Assembly: GCA_963702235.1 (NCBI GenBank)
Contig: CAVPBZ010000007.1
Span: 124,001-188,000 of the forward strand
DNA from: PALSA-505 sp963702235
Lineage (GTDB): Bacteria > Actinomycetota > Actinomycetes > Streptosporangiales > Streptosporangiaceae
DNA length: 64,000 nucleotides
Reading direction: 5' to 3'
In this document: piece after piece, positions 7,906 to 15,419 of the stretch
Position numbering within the stretch: position 1 is the stretch's first letter
Layout: each line of letters opens with the position of its first letter
Notes under the pieces: model-generated
Seen by the model: the letters and a program-made list of their open reading frames with translations, nothing else
Database searches by the model: none
Told to the model about the DNA's origin: nothing
Position numbers and translations under genes: made by a program

Positions 7906-10098
7906 TCAATGACGCAGCGGGGCGTTTCCCGCGGCGAGAATGGCGGCCTCGCCGAGCAGGTGCTCACCCTGAGCGATGAGCGGCCGCGCCTGCGACTGAC
8001 CGAGCGGGCGGCCGGAGAACGCGGCCCCCAGCAGGGCAGACCGCATCCGGGTCACCAGCGCGTCGCGCGCCGTTCCCAGCTGCCCCAGCGCGGACTCGAT
8101 CCTGGTGTAGGTCGCGTCGCGCGGCGAGGCACTGGCCATGGCCCGGGTGGATGCCTGCAGGGTGTCCAGCCCGAACGCGCCGACCGCAGCCTCGACCTGC
8201 GTGTACACCTGGCCGAGACGCAGCAGCGCGGGACCGCCGCCGCGCAGGGCGGGCGAGAGGGCCGAGCCGTTGAGCACCTCGGTGAGCACCCTGCCGTCCG
8301 GCGCGTAGTCGTCGTGCAGGCCGAGCAGCTCCATCATCGTGGGCTGGATGTCGGTGTGATCGGACCAGGTGAAGTTGTCCACGCCGAGCTGCCGGACCCC
8401 GGGCCCGACCAGGCCCAGCCAGGTGGTGTTGATCTGCCTGCTGACGTCGCCGTGGTTCCAGGCGTCGCCGCCGGACGGCTCGCTGACGCACGAGCTACCG
8501 CAGCTCGCCGGGCCGCTGCCCAGCCAGAAGTCAGGGTTGGCGAACTGGACGAAAGACGGGGTGCGCTTCGGGTCACCGGTAATCATGTGCAGCAGCCTGA
8601 GCTCGACCGGGTCCGCCAGGTAGCGGGTGAGCCGCACCGTCCTGCCGGTGGCCAGGTCCAGCGCGGACAGCCCCGCCGTGGCGCGTTCCATCGCCCGGAC
8701 CTGCGGCGCGGTACTGCCCGGCTGGCGGTGGACGTAGAGGACAGGCGCGGAGTCGGCCGCCACGTCGAACGGCGTGCTGATGCCCTTCGCGGCGAGCATG
8801 CCGGTCAGGTTCCCGTCCACCTCGCCGACCCTGGTGTACGTGCAGGTGACGGTCACGCCGTTGCAGCCTGCCGGGGAGGGGGCGCCGCCGACGAAGTGGT
8901 CGCCCTCATCCGCGGTGATCACGAACAGGGTGTTGGCCTTGGTGATGCCGTGCGCGGCGAGCGCCCGGAAGAACGTGCCGAACGCCGCGTTCTCGGCCCG
9001 CAGCTGGCTCTCGTAGGTGGCCGAGCCGGGACCGAGGCCCGCGCCGGTCGCGGCCGAGTCGTGCAGGTCGGTGAGGTAGGTGAACGTCACCGGGACGCCA
9101 TGGGTCTGCATGTCCAGCGTGTAGGCCAGGGCGTTGGCGCCGGTCATGCCGTTGTAGCCGGGGAAGCCGATGTCGCCGCTGGAGTCCTTGATGACCTGCC
9201 CGTACAGGTTGCGCACCGGGCCGGACGGGCTGATCGCCGGCTGGACGAGCTTGTTGCCGTACAGCGCGCTGTAGCCGTGGTAACCGCCCGGCTCGCCGGG
9301 CAGCAGGTCGGGCCGCCCGCCGCGGGCTGCCGCGCACACCGCCGAGCCCCGCGCGCAGTGCACGGCCAGGCCCTCGAAGTCGGCCGCTGCCTTGTTCGCC
9401 AGCTTGGGGTTCTCCGCCTCCCTGGCCTGCGGCGAGTGCGCGCCGAAGACCTTCGGCACATCCGGCACCAGGTTCTCGAGCTCGGTGTTGGCCGCCGCGA
9501 CGGTGCCGAAGTTGCAGCCTCCCCGGGTGTAGGGCACCCAGGGAGCCGGGGTGTTGCGGCCGGACTGGGTGATCATCGTGGGCGTTGCGTCGCCCACCGG
9601 CGCGCTGTTCGCGGTGGTGTAGTCCACGATCGGGTCGGTCCAGTAGGCGAACGAGCCCGCGTCGTGCGTGCCGCCGCCCGGCGTGTAGTAGTGGTAGTCG
9701 TTCGCGATCGGCATGCCCTGGTTGCTGCCGTACAGGCCGGTCTCGGAGGTCACGATGTCATCGGCGGTGTGCGCGATCAGCGGGGTGTGCTCGTGGCTGA
9801 CCAGCGTGCCCTGGCCGGTGATGAACTTCAGCAGGTTGGGCATCTGCTGCAGGTCGCTCGGCACGTTCGGGTTGTCGCGGGTGTAGTGCGTGTTGTCGAA
9901 CTGCAGGTCGATCACGTGCTGGATCCGGGCGCCGGTGTGGCCCCGGAGCAGGCACGCCGTGCCGCCCTGCCCGGCGCGGCTGCCCGGTGCCGCCTGGGCG
10001 GCGGCCGGATTCTGCGCCGCCCCGGCGGTCAGCCCGCCGATCGCGAGGGCCGCTGTCGCCAGCACGCTGGCCGGCCTGCCCAACCGCGCGACACCCAT
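7906..10098 (-). CDS. Large secreted phosphoesterase / alkaline-phosphatase superfamily protein
   Basis: 730 residues. The ATG at 10098 is set by a strong GGAGGTG five bases upstream; the frame stays open further upstream but is not coding-like. The signal peptide covers about residues 1-32 with an Ala-rich cleavage region. The mature protein has phosphoesterase-superfamily traits: QHVIDLQFDNTHYTRD near the N-terminus, TPLIAHTADD, VITADEGDHF, and SDHTDIQPTMMELLG near residue 620, the metal-binding DH/D pattern of alkaline-phosphatase-like sulfatases and nucleotide phosphodiesterases. It probably cleaves a phosphate or sulfate ester outside the cell. It is monocistronic, facing away from the hopanoid operon. 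Confidence 0.72.
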   Translation of the reverse strand: MGVARLGRPASVLATAALAIGGLTAGAAQNPAAAQAAPGSRAGQGGTACLLRGHTGARIQHVIDLQFDNTHYTRDNPNVPSDLQQMPNLLKFITGQGTLVSHEHTPLIAHTADDIVTSETGLYGSNQGMPIANDYHYYTPGGGTHDAGSFAYWTDPIVDYTTANSAPVGDATPTMITQSGRNTPAPWVPYTRGGCNFGTVAAANTELENLVPDVPKVFGAHSPQAREAENPKLANKAAADFEGLAVHCARGSAVCAAARGGRPDLLPGEPGGYHGYSALYGNKLVQPAISPSGPVRNLYGQVIKDSSGDIGFPGYNGMTGANALAYTLDMQTHGVPVTFTYLTDLHDSAATGAGLGPGSATYESQLRAENAAFGTFFRALAAHGITKANTLFVITADEGDHFVGGAPSPAGCNGVTVTCTYTRVGEVDGNLTGMLAAKGISTPFDVAADSAPVLYVHRQPGSTAPQVRAMERATAGLSALDLATGRTVRLTRYLADPVELRLLHMITGDPKRTPSFVQFANPDFWLGSGPASCGSSCVSEPSGGDAWNHGDVSRQINTTWLGLVGPGVRQLGVDNFTWSDHTDIQPTMMELLGLHDDYAPDGRVLTEVLNGSALSPALRGGGPALLRLGQVYTQVEAAVGAFGLDTLQASTRAMASASPRDATYTRIESALGQLGTARDALVTRMRSALLGAAFSGRPLGQSQARPLIAQGEHLLGEAAILAAGNAPLRH

Positions 10099-10938
10099 TT
10101 CGCCACCTCCGTCACAAAAGCCCGCCCTGCCCGGTCCAGCATGGGACCGCCCGGTGCAGCGGAGCAAGCCCTGCCGGTCATCCAAGTCATCCCGGGTGCC
10201 GCCCGGCTGGCCGGCAGGCGGCGGCTGGCGAAACGCTCGGCGTCCGCCCGGTAGCGCCGCTGGCCGGCCCGACCCCGGCCGCGGCGAGCGGCCCGCGCGG
10301 CCAGGCGGGCCGCGGTTTATGCCGTTCGGTAAATAGGCGGCGGGTTCATCCCTAATTGTTGGCACCTTTGCTGCCCGAGCAGGAGCCATTCGTCATTACG
10401 GTTGCGTAGCCATCCGTTAACCAATGTGTTACGGCGCGCGATGGCCGGCCCTGCGTAACGCCGCCTATGGACTGTTATCGGCACGCACTGACGTGTAGCA
10501 TCGCCGCTGTAACGCGGGCGGCCGTCGGGCAGGGTGCCCATCGCCCTACCCGGTGCCGGGCCGCGGCCGGCGTCCCTGGCCTGGCTTCCAGGCGGGACCA
10601 GCGCGCTGGCCGGGGCCCTTACCACCTGGCCGTGCGCGCCGCCAAACATTTTCTGGCCGGCCGGGGAGTTCCGCGGGCTTGGAACGCAGTTCGGGAGCGA
10701 CCGGGTCAAGAAAGCCACGGCTGGAGCCATGAAACGACACGCGTGTCAGGTGACGCCCGTGTCATTTAGCCTGGCGCCCGCCGGAAACGACACCCATGTC
10801 ATGTGACGCGCATGTCATTATTTGCAATTCCCTCACAGCTGTGGGGAAATAGACACCGTGACGCGCGGCGCGACGTCGGTTGGCCATGGGCGCGGTCCCC
10901 TCAGTGTGCCCCGCGCGAAGCGGTGGCGGGGGACCGCT
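10099..10938. other. Long intergenic region between phosphoesterase and hopanoid operon
   Basis: 840 bases with no credible gene. It serves two divergent transcription units. Towards the phosphoesterase, an inverted pair GTTACG (10428-10433) and CGTAAC (10454-10459) stands out. Towards hpnC, the duplicated operator-like array at 10731-10820 is the main feature (listed separately). Short open frames here lack ribosome sites and coding-type codon use. Confidence 0.6.
10731..10820. promoter_or_regulatory. Four-site operator-like array upstream of the hopanoid operon
   Basis: Four copies of a 13-base motif GAC(A/G)C(G/C)C(G/A)TGTCA begin at 10736, 10752, 10789 and 10805. They form two pairs with identical 16-base spacing, and the pairs are 53 bases apart because about 37 bases are duplicated (10731-10767 and 10784-10820, both starting GAAACGACAC). 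The first copy is a perfect palindrome, GACACGCGTGTC; the others are partial. The array ends about 120 bases before hpnC. It is probably a binding site for a dimeric regulator, two dimers per pair. The regulator is not identifiable here. Confidence 0.65.
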
Positions 10939-12022
10939 ATGAGTGCTGCGCCGCACCAGGACCCGACCGCTGCGTCAGGCACCCCGACCGCTGCGTCAGG
11001 CACCCCGGCCGCTGCGTCAGGCACCCCGGCCGCTGCGCCTGGTACCCGGACCGCCGTCGTCACGGCCGGCGCCGCGGCCCAGGCGCCCGCGGAGAACTTT
11101 CCCGTCGCGCTACGGCTGCTGCCCGCGCGTTACCGGCAGCACCTGATGGCCGTCTACACGTTCGCCAGGACCGTGGACGACATCGGCGACGAGGCACTGC
11201 CCGCCACGACCGCCAGCCCGGCCCCGGCCAGCCGGCCCCGGCCCGCACGCCGCCGGCCAGCCGGCCCCCGGCCAGCACACCTCCGGCCCGCACGCCGCCG
11301 TCCGGCCAGCCAGCGGCCACCAGGACGGCAGCGACCAGACCGCGGAACGGCTGCGGCTGCTCGACGACGTCGACGACGACCTCAGCCGGCTCTACCGGGG
11401 CGAGACTCCCAGGCTCGAGGTCATCGGCCAGCTGGCCCGGACCGTGACCGAATGCGGCATCCCCGCCCAGCCGCTGCGCGCCCTCATCCAGGCGAACCGG
11501 CAGGACCAGCTCGTCCGCCGCTACCAGACGTTCGACGACCTGGTCGGCTACTGCGAGCTGTCGGCCAACCCGGTCGGCCGGCTCGTGCTGCACGTCTTCG
11601 GCGCCTGGTCGCCGCGGCGGGCCGCGCTGTCCGATCACGTCTGCACCGCGCTGCAGCTCGCCGAGCACTGGCAGGACGTGGCCGAGGACTACCAGAACGG
11701 CCGGATCTACCTGCCGCTCGAGGATTTCGAAAGGTTCGGCGTCACCGAGCAGGCGCTCGCCGAGCCGTCCGCCGGTCCCGCGGTCCGCGCGCTGATGTCC
11801 TTCCAGGTGGTGCGCGCGTCCGCGCTGCTGTCCGCGGGCTCGCCGCTGATCGCCGCGCTGCACGGCGCGGCGCGGGTGGCGGTGGCCGGCTATGTCGCCG
11901 GCGGCCGGGCCGCGCTCGCCGCGATCGAGACGGCCGGCTACGACGTGCTCGCGGCCACCCCGCGCCCGGCCAAGCGCCGGCTGATCGCCGAGCTGGCCCG
12001 TGCCTACACGAGGGGAAGGTGA
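10939..12022 (+). CDS. hpnC: HpnC, hydroxysqualene synthase (apparent frameshift)
   Basis: HpnC converts presqualene diphosphate to hydroxysqualene. The ATG at 10939 follows GGCGGGGGA. Residues about 10-37 are four 7-residue repeats (TAASGTP-like). The trans-isoprenyl synthase fold then starts with AENFPVALRLLPARYR and the Asp-rich VDDIGDE. The second half (LLDDVDDDL to ARAYTRGR, with HWQDVAEDYQNGR) is in the +1 frame, so one inserted base or two missing bases lie about 11195-11240, inside a Pro/Ala/Gly/His-rich insert of about 45 codons that the family lacks. Third-position G/C stays high on both sides, so an indel or read error fits better than decay. hpnD starts seven bases after its stop. 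Confidence 0.82.
10966..11046 (+). repeat. 21-base tandem repeats at the start of hpnC
   Basis: About four copies of a 21-base unit (GACCGCTGCGTCAGGCACCCC and close variants) code for seven-residue TAASGTP/AAASGTP/AAAPGTR repeats. They form a disordered N-terminal extension ahead of the conserved HpnC core. Confidence 0.85.
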
Positions 12023-12029
12023 CCCGGCG

Positions 12030-12932
12030 GTGGACGTGAGCGAGGCGTACCGGTACTGCGAGCAGGTCACCTCGACCGAGGCGCGCAACTTCTCCTACGG
12101 CATCAAGCTGCTGACGCCGCCCAAGCGCCGCGCGCTGTCGGCCGCCTACGCGTTCGCCCGCCGGATCGACGACATCGGCGACGGGACGCTGCCGGCCGCG
12201 GCCAAGCTCGCCGCGCTGGCCGAGGCCAGGACCGCGGTGGCCGCCCTGGCCAGCGGCCGCCCGCCCGCCGGGGACCCCGTGCTCATCGCGCTGGACGACG
12301 CGGCCCGCCGCTTCCCGATCCCGGTCGAGGCGTTCGGCGAGATCGTCAACGGCTGCGTCGCCGACGTGCAGGGCACCAGCTACGCCACGTTCGATGAGCT
12401 GCTGCACTACTGCCGGTGCGTCGCAGGCTCGGTCGGCCGGCTCTCGCTGGGCATCTTCGGCGCGGCCGACCTGGCGCAGGCCGCACCGCTGGCCGACGCG
12501 CTCGGCGTGGCCCTCCAGCTCACCAACATCCTGCGCGACATCCGTGAGGACTACCAGAACGGCCGGGTCTACCTGCCGGCCGAGGATCTCGACCGGTTCG
12601 GCTGCAGCCTCGAGGCGCCGCAGGCGCCCGAGCCGCTGGCCAGGCTCGTCGGGTTCGAGGCCGAACGCGCCCGCTCCTGGTACGCGACGGGCATGCGGCT
12701 GATGCCGATGCTGGACCGGCGCAGCGCCGCGTCGGCCGGCGCGATGGCCGGCATCTACCGGCGGCTGCTCGAGCGGATCGCGGCGGCCCCGGCCGAGGTG
12801 CTCAAGGGCAGGCTGTCGCTGTCCACCGGCGAGAAGGTCACGGTGGCCGTCCGGTCGCTGGCCGGGATGGCGGTGCGGCCCCGGCCCGTGCGCACGTCAG
12901 CGGCGGCGGCCGTCCCCGGGGAGCCGGCATGA
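12030..12932 (+). CDS. hpnD: HpnD, presqualene diphosphate synthase
   Basis: 300 residues from a GTG at 12030, preceded by GGGGAAGG. It has both Asp-rich motifs of head-to-head prenyl synthases (RRIDDIGD near residue 45 and NILRDIREDYQNGRVYLP near residue 170). It condenses two farnesyl diphosphates to presqualene diphosphate, the first step of the HpnCDE squalene route. It lies between hpnC and hpnE and overlaps hpnE by ATGA. The short C-terminal tail (about 275-300) is Ala/Pro-rich. Length and order match other actinobacterial hopanoid operons. Confidence 0.93.
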   Translation: MDVSEAYRYCEQVTSTEARNFSYGIKLLTPPKRRALSAAYAFARRIDDIGDGTLPAAAKLAALAEARTAVAALASGRPPAGDPVLIALDDAARRFPIPVEAFGEIVNGCVADVQGTSYATFDELLHYCRCVAGSVGRLSLGIFGAADLAQAAPLADALGVALQLTNILRDIREDYQNGRVYLPAEDLDRFGCSLEAPQAPEPLARLVGFEAERARSWYATGMRLMPMLDRRSAASAGAMAGIYRRLLERIAAAPAEVLKGRLSLSTGEKVTVAVRSLAGMAVRPRPVRTSAAAAVPGEPA

Positions 12933-14401
12933 CCGGCGGCCGCGGGCGCCAGGTGGTCGTTGTCGGCGGCGGCCTGGCCGGCATCACCGCCGCGATCGCG
13001 CTGCGCGAGTGGGGCGCCGACGTCACCCTGCTCGAGGCCAGGCCGCGGCTGGGCGGCGCGACCTGCTCCTTCACCCGCGGCGACCTGGTGGTGGACAACG
13101 GCCAGCACGTCTTCCTCCGCTGCTGCGCCGCCTACCGCGGGCTGCTCGAACGGCTCGGCATGACCGGTTCGGTCACGCTGCAGGACCGGTTCGACGTGAC
13201 CGTGCTCCAGCCGGACCCGGCGGCCGGCCAGCCGCGCCGGGCCCGGCTGCGCCGGACCAACCTGCCCGGCCCGTTGCACATGAGCCTGGCGCTGTCCGGC
13301 TATCCGCTTCTTTCTTTTCCCGAACGGCTCCGAACCGGACGTGCCGCGCTGGCGATGAAACGCCTGGATCCGCAGGATCCGGCGCTGGACTCCCAGCGGC
13401 TCGGCGACTGGCTCGCGGCTCATGGCCAGGATGAGCCGTCCCGCCGCGCGCTGTGGGATCTGTTCACCGTGTCCGCGCTCAACATCGCCGGCGACGACGC
13501 GAACCTGGCGCTGGCCGCGACCGTGGTGAAGACCGCGCTGCTCGGCGGGCGGGACGCGGCCGACATCGGGGTGCCCGCGGTGCCGCTCGGCGACCTGCAC
13601 GGCCAGGCGGCGGCCAGCCTGCTGGGGCGGCTCGGCGCGCAGGTCAGGCTCGGCGTCAAGGTCGCGGCCATCGAGGTCGAGCGGGACCGGCTGCCCGGGA
13701 TCGGCCGCATGTTCACCGTCCGGCTCGGCCGCCAGGCGGCGTCGCCGGGCGCCGGGGACACCGCGATCGAGGCGGACGGCGTGGTGGTGGCGGTGCCGCC
13801 CGAGCCGGCCGCGCGGCTGCTGCCCGCGGCCGCGGGCGCGGCCACCGGGCAGTGGCCGGGGCTCGGGTCCTCGCCCATTCTCAACGTGCACGTGATCTAC
13901 GACCGGCAGGTGATGCGGCAGCCGTTCGCCGCGGCCGTGGGTTCCCCCGTGCAGTGGGTGTTCGACCGGACGCAGCAGTCCGGGCTGGCCCGTGACCAGG
14001 CGGGATCGCCTGGCCAGTACCTCGCGGTGTCGGTATCCGCCGCCGATGAGATGGTGGACGTTCCGGCCGCGCGGTTGCGCGAGATCTTCCTGCCGGCGCT
14101 CGCCGAACTGTTCGCGGCGGCCCGCACCGCGCGGGTCACCGACTTTTTCGTCACCAGGGAACGGCGCGCCACGTTCCGCCAGGTGCCCGGCTGCGAGCGG
14201 TTGCGGCCGGTGGCCGCGACCGGCCTGCCTGGCCTGACGGTGGCCGGGGCGTGGACCGACACAGGGTGGCCCGACACGATGGAGGGAGCCGTGCGAAGCG
14301 GACTGAATGCGGCACGGGAACTGCGCCGGGCGCTCGACGCGCCAGGCAGGGCAGAGACCATGCCCCACCCTTCCCAACGACTCACTGGAGCAGACGCATG
14401 A
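12929..14401 (+). CDS. hpnE: HpnE, hydroxysqualene dehydroxylase (FAD amine-oxidase fold)
   Basis: 490 residues. The N-terminal VVVGGGLAGITAAIAL is a FAD-binding dinucleotide fold, followed by LLEARPRLGG and DNGQHVFLRC. The C-terminal GLTVAGAWTDTGWPDTMEGAVRSG is the second flavin-contact motif of this family. HpnE removes the hydroxyl from hydroxysqualene to give squalene. The start overlaps the hpnD stop (ATGA at 12929) and its own stop overlaps the next ATG, so translation is probably coupled. A HpnE call is favoured over a phytoene desaturase because of the hpnC/hpnD neighbours. Confidence 0.92.
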   Translation: MTGGRGRQVVVVGGGLAGITAAIALREWGADVTLLEARPRLGGATCSFTRGDLVVDNGQHVFLRCCAAYRGLLERLGMTGSVTLQDRFDVTVLQPDPAAGQPRRARLRRTNLPGPLHMSLALSGYPLLSFPERLRTGRAALAMKRLDPQDPALDSQRLGDWLAAHGQDEPSRRALWDLFTVSALNIAGDDANLALAATVVKTALLGGRDAADIGVPAVPLGDLHGQAAASLLGRLGAQVRLGVKVAAIEVERDRLPGIGRMFTVRLGRQAASPGAGDTAIEADGVVVAVPPEPAARLLPAAAGAATGQWPGLGSSPILNVHVIYDRQVMRQPFAAAVGSPVQWVFDRTQQSGLARDQAGSPGQYLAVSVSAADEMVDVPAARLREIFLPALAELFAAARTARVTDFFVTRERRATFRQVPGCERLRPVAATGLPGLTVAGAWTDTGWPDTMEGAVRSGLNAARELRRALDAPGRAETMPHPSQRLTGADA

Positions 14402-15411
14402 CCACCGTTATGCCCGAGGGCGTGGCCATCGCCCGCGATCTCGTCGGGCCGGCGCTGGCCGCCTCGGTTGACCGGCTGACCCCCGAGGTGCGGGCGGTGT
14501 CCGCCTATCACCTCGGCATGACCGACGCCGAGGGACGCCCGTCCGGGTCGGGCGGCAAGGCGCTGCGGCCGGCCCTGGCGCTGCTGTCCGCCCGGGCCGC
14601 CGGCGCGCCGCCGCAGCGCGGCGTGCCCGCGGCCGTCGCGGTCGAGCTCGTGCACAACTTCTCGCTGCTGCACGACGACATCATGGACGGCGACATCGAG
14701 CGCAGGCACCGGCCGACGGCGTGGAAGGTCTACGGTGTCGGACCGGCCGTCCTGGCCGGGGACGCCCTGCTGGCGCTGGCGCAGGACATCCTGCTGGAGG
14801 AGTCGGGGCCGCAGGGCGCCTGGGCCGCCCGCTGCCTGTCCGCGGCGGTGCTGCGGCTGATCGCCGGCCAGGGCGCGGACCTGGCCTTCGAGAAGCGGGA
14901 CGACGTCACGCTGAGCGAGTGCCTGACGATGGCCGGCGACAAGACCGCCGCGCTGATGGCCTGCGCGTGCAGCCTCGGCGCCGTCTACCTCGGCGCGCCG
15001 CCGGCGCTGGCGATGGGCCTGGCCGGGTTCGGCGCGCACGCCGGGCTGGCCTTCCAGCTGACCGACGACCTGCTCGGCATCTGGGGCGCGCCGGAGATCA
15101 CCGGCAAGCCGGTCCGGTCCGACCTGCGGGCCAGGAAGAAGTCGCTGCCCGTGGTCGCGGCCCTGTCCGGCGGCACCGACCAGGGCCGTCAGCTCGGCGA
15201 GCTGCTCGGCCGCCCGGAGCCGCTCACCGAGGAGGACCTGGTGCTCGCGGCGAAGCTGGTCGAGGAGGCGGACGGCAAGCGGTGGACCGAGGCCGAGGCG
15301 GACACCCAGCTCGCCGAGGCCGAGCGCTGCCTGGCCGAGACCGACATGCCGGCCGACGTGCGGGCGGAGTTCTCCGCGATCGCCCAGTTCATCACCACCA
15401 GGCAGAGCTGA
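14398..15411 (+). CDS. Polyprenyl (farnesyl) diphosphate synthase
   Basis: 337 residues from the ATG at 14398, overlapping the hpnE stop. It has the first Asp-rich motif LLHDDIMDGD (DDxxD) near residue 90. The second is QLTDDLLGIWG, with Gly in place of the last Asp, a change common in actinobacterial members. GGKALRP and KKSLP fit trans-prenyl synthases. In this operon it most likely supplies farnesyl diphosphate for HpnD. Chain length cannot be settled from the sequence alone; geranylgeranyl diphosphate synthase is the alternative. Confidence 0.9.
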   Translation: MTTVMPEGVAIARDLVGPALAASVDRLTPEVRAVSAYHLGMTDAEGRPSGSGGKALRPALALLSARAAGAPPQRGVPAAVAVELVHNFSLLHDDIMDGDIERRHRPTAWKVYGVGPAVLAGDALLALAQDILLEESGPQGAWAARCLSAAVLRLIAGQGADLAFEKRDDVTLSECLTMAGDKTAALMACACSLGAVYLGAPPALAMGLAGFGAHAGLAFQLTDDLLGIWGAPEITGKPVRSDLRARKKSLPVVAALSGGTDQGRQLGELLGRPEPLTEEDLVLAAKLVEEADGKRWTEAEADTQLAEAERCLAETDMPADVRAEFSAIAQFITTRQS

Positions 15412-15419
15412 GGCACCTG

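Noticed and set aside
7891..10254. Plus-strand open frame of 787 codons
   Set aside because: It is antisense to the secreted phosphoesterase, which has a signal peptide, ribosome site and family motifs; the plus-strand translation is Arg/Gly/Val low-complexity.
12755..14377. Minus-strand open frame of 540 codons
   Set aside because: Antisense of hpnE; high GC leaves long stop-free shadow frames.
14721..15419. Upstream extension of the cyclase frame
   Set aside because: This part is an out-of-frame reading of the prenyl synthase; the ATG at 15420 gives the normal cyclase start.
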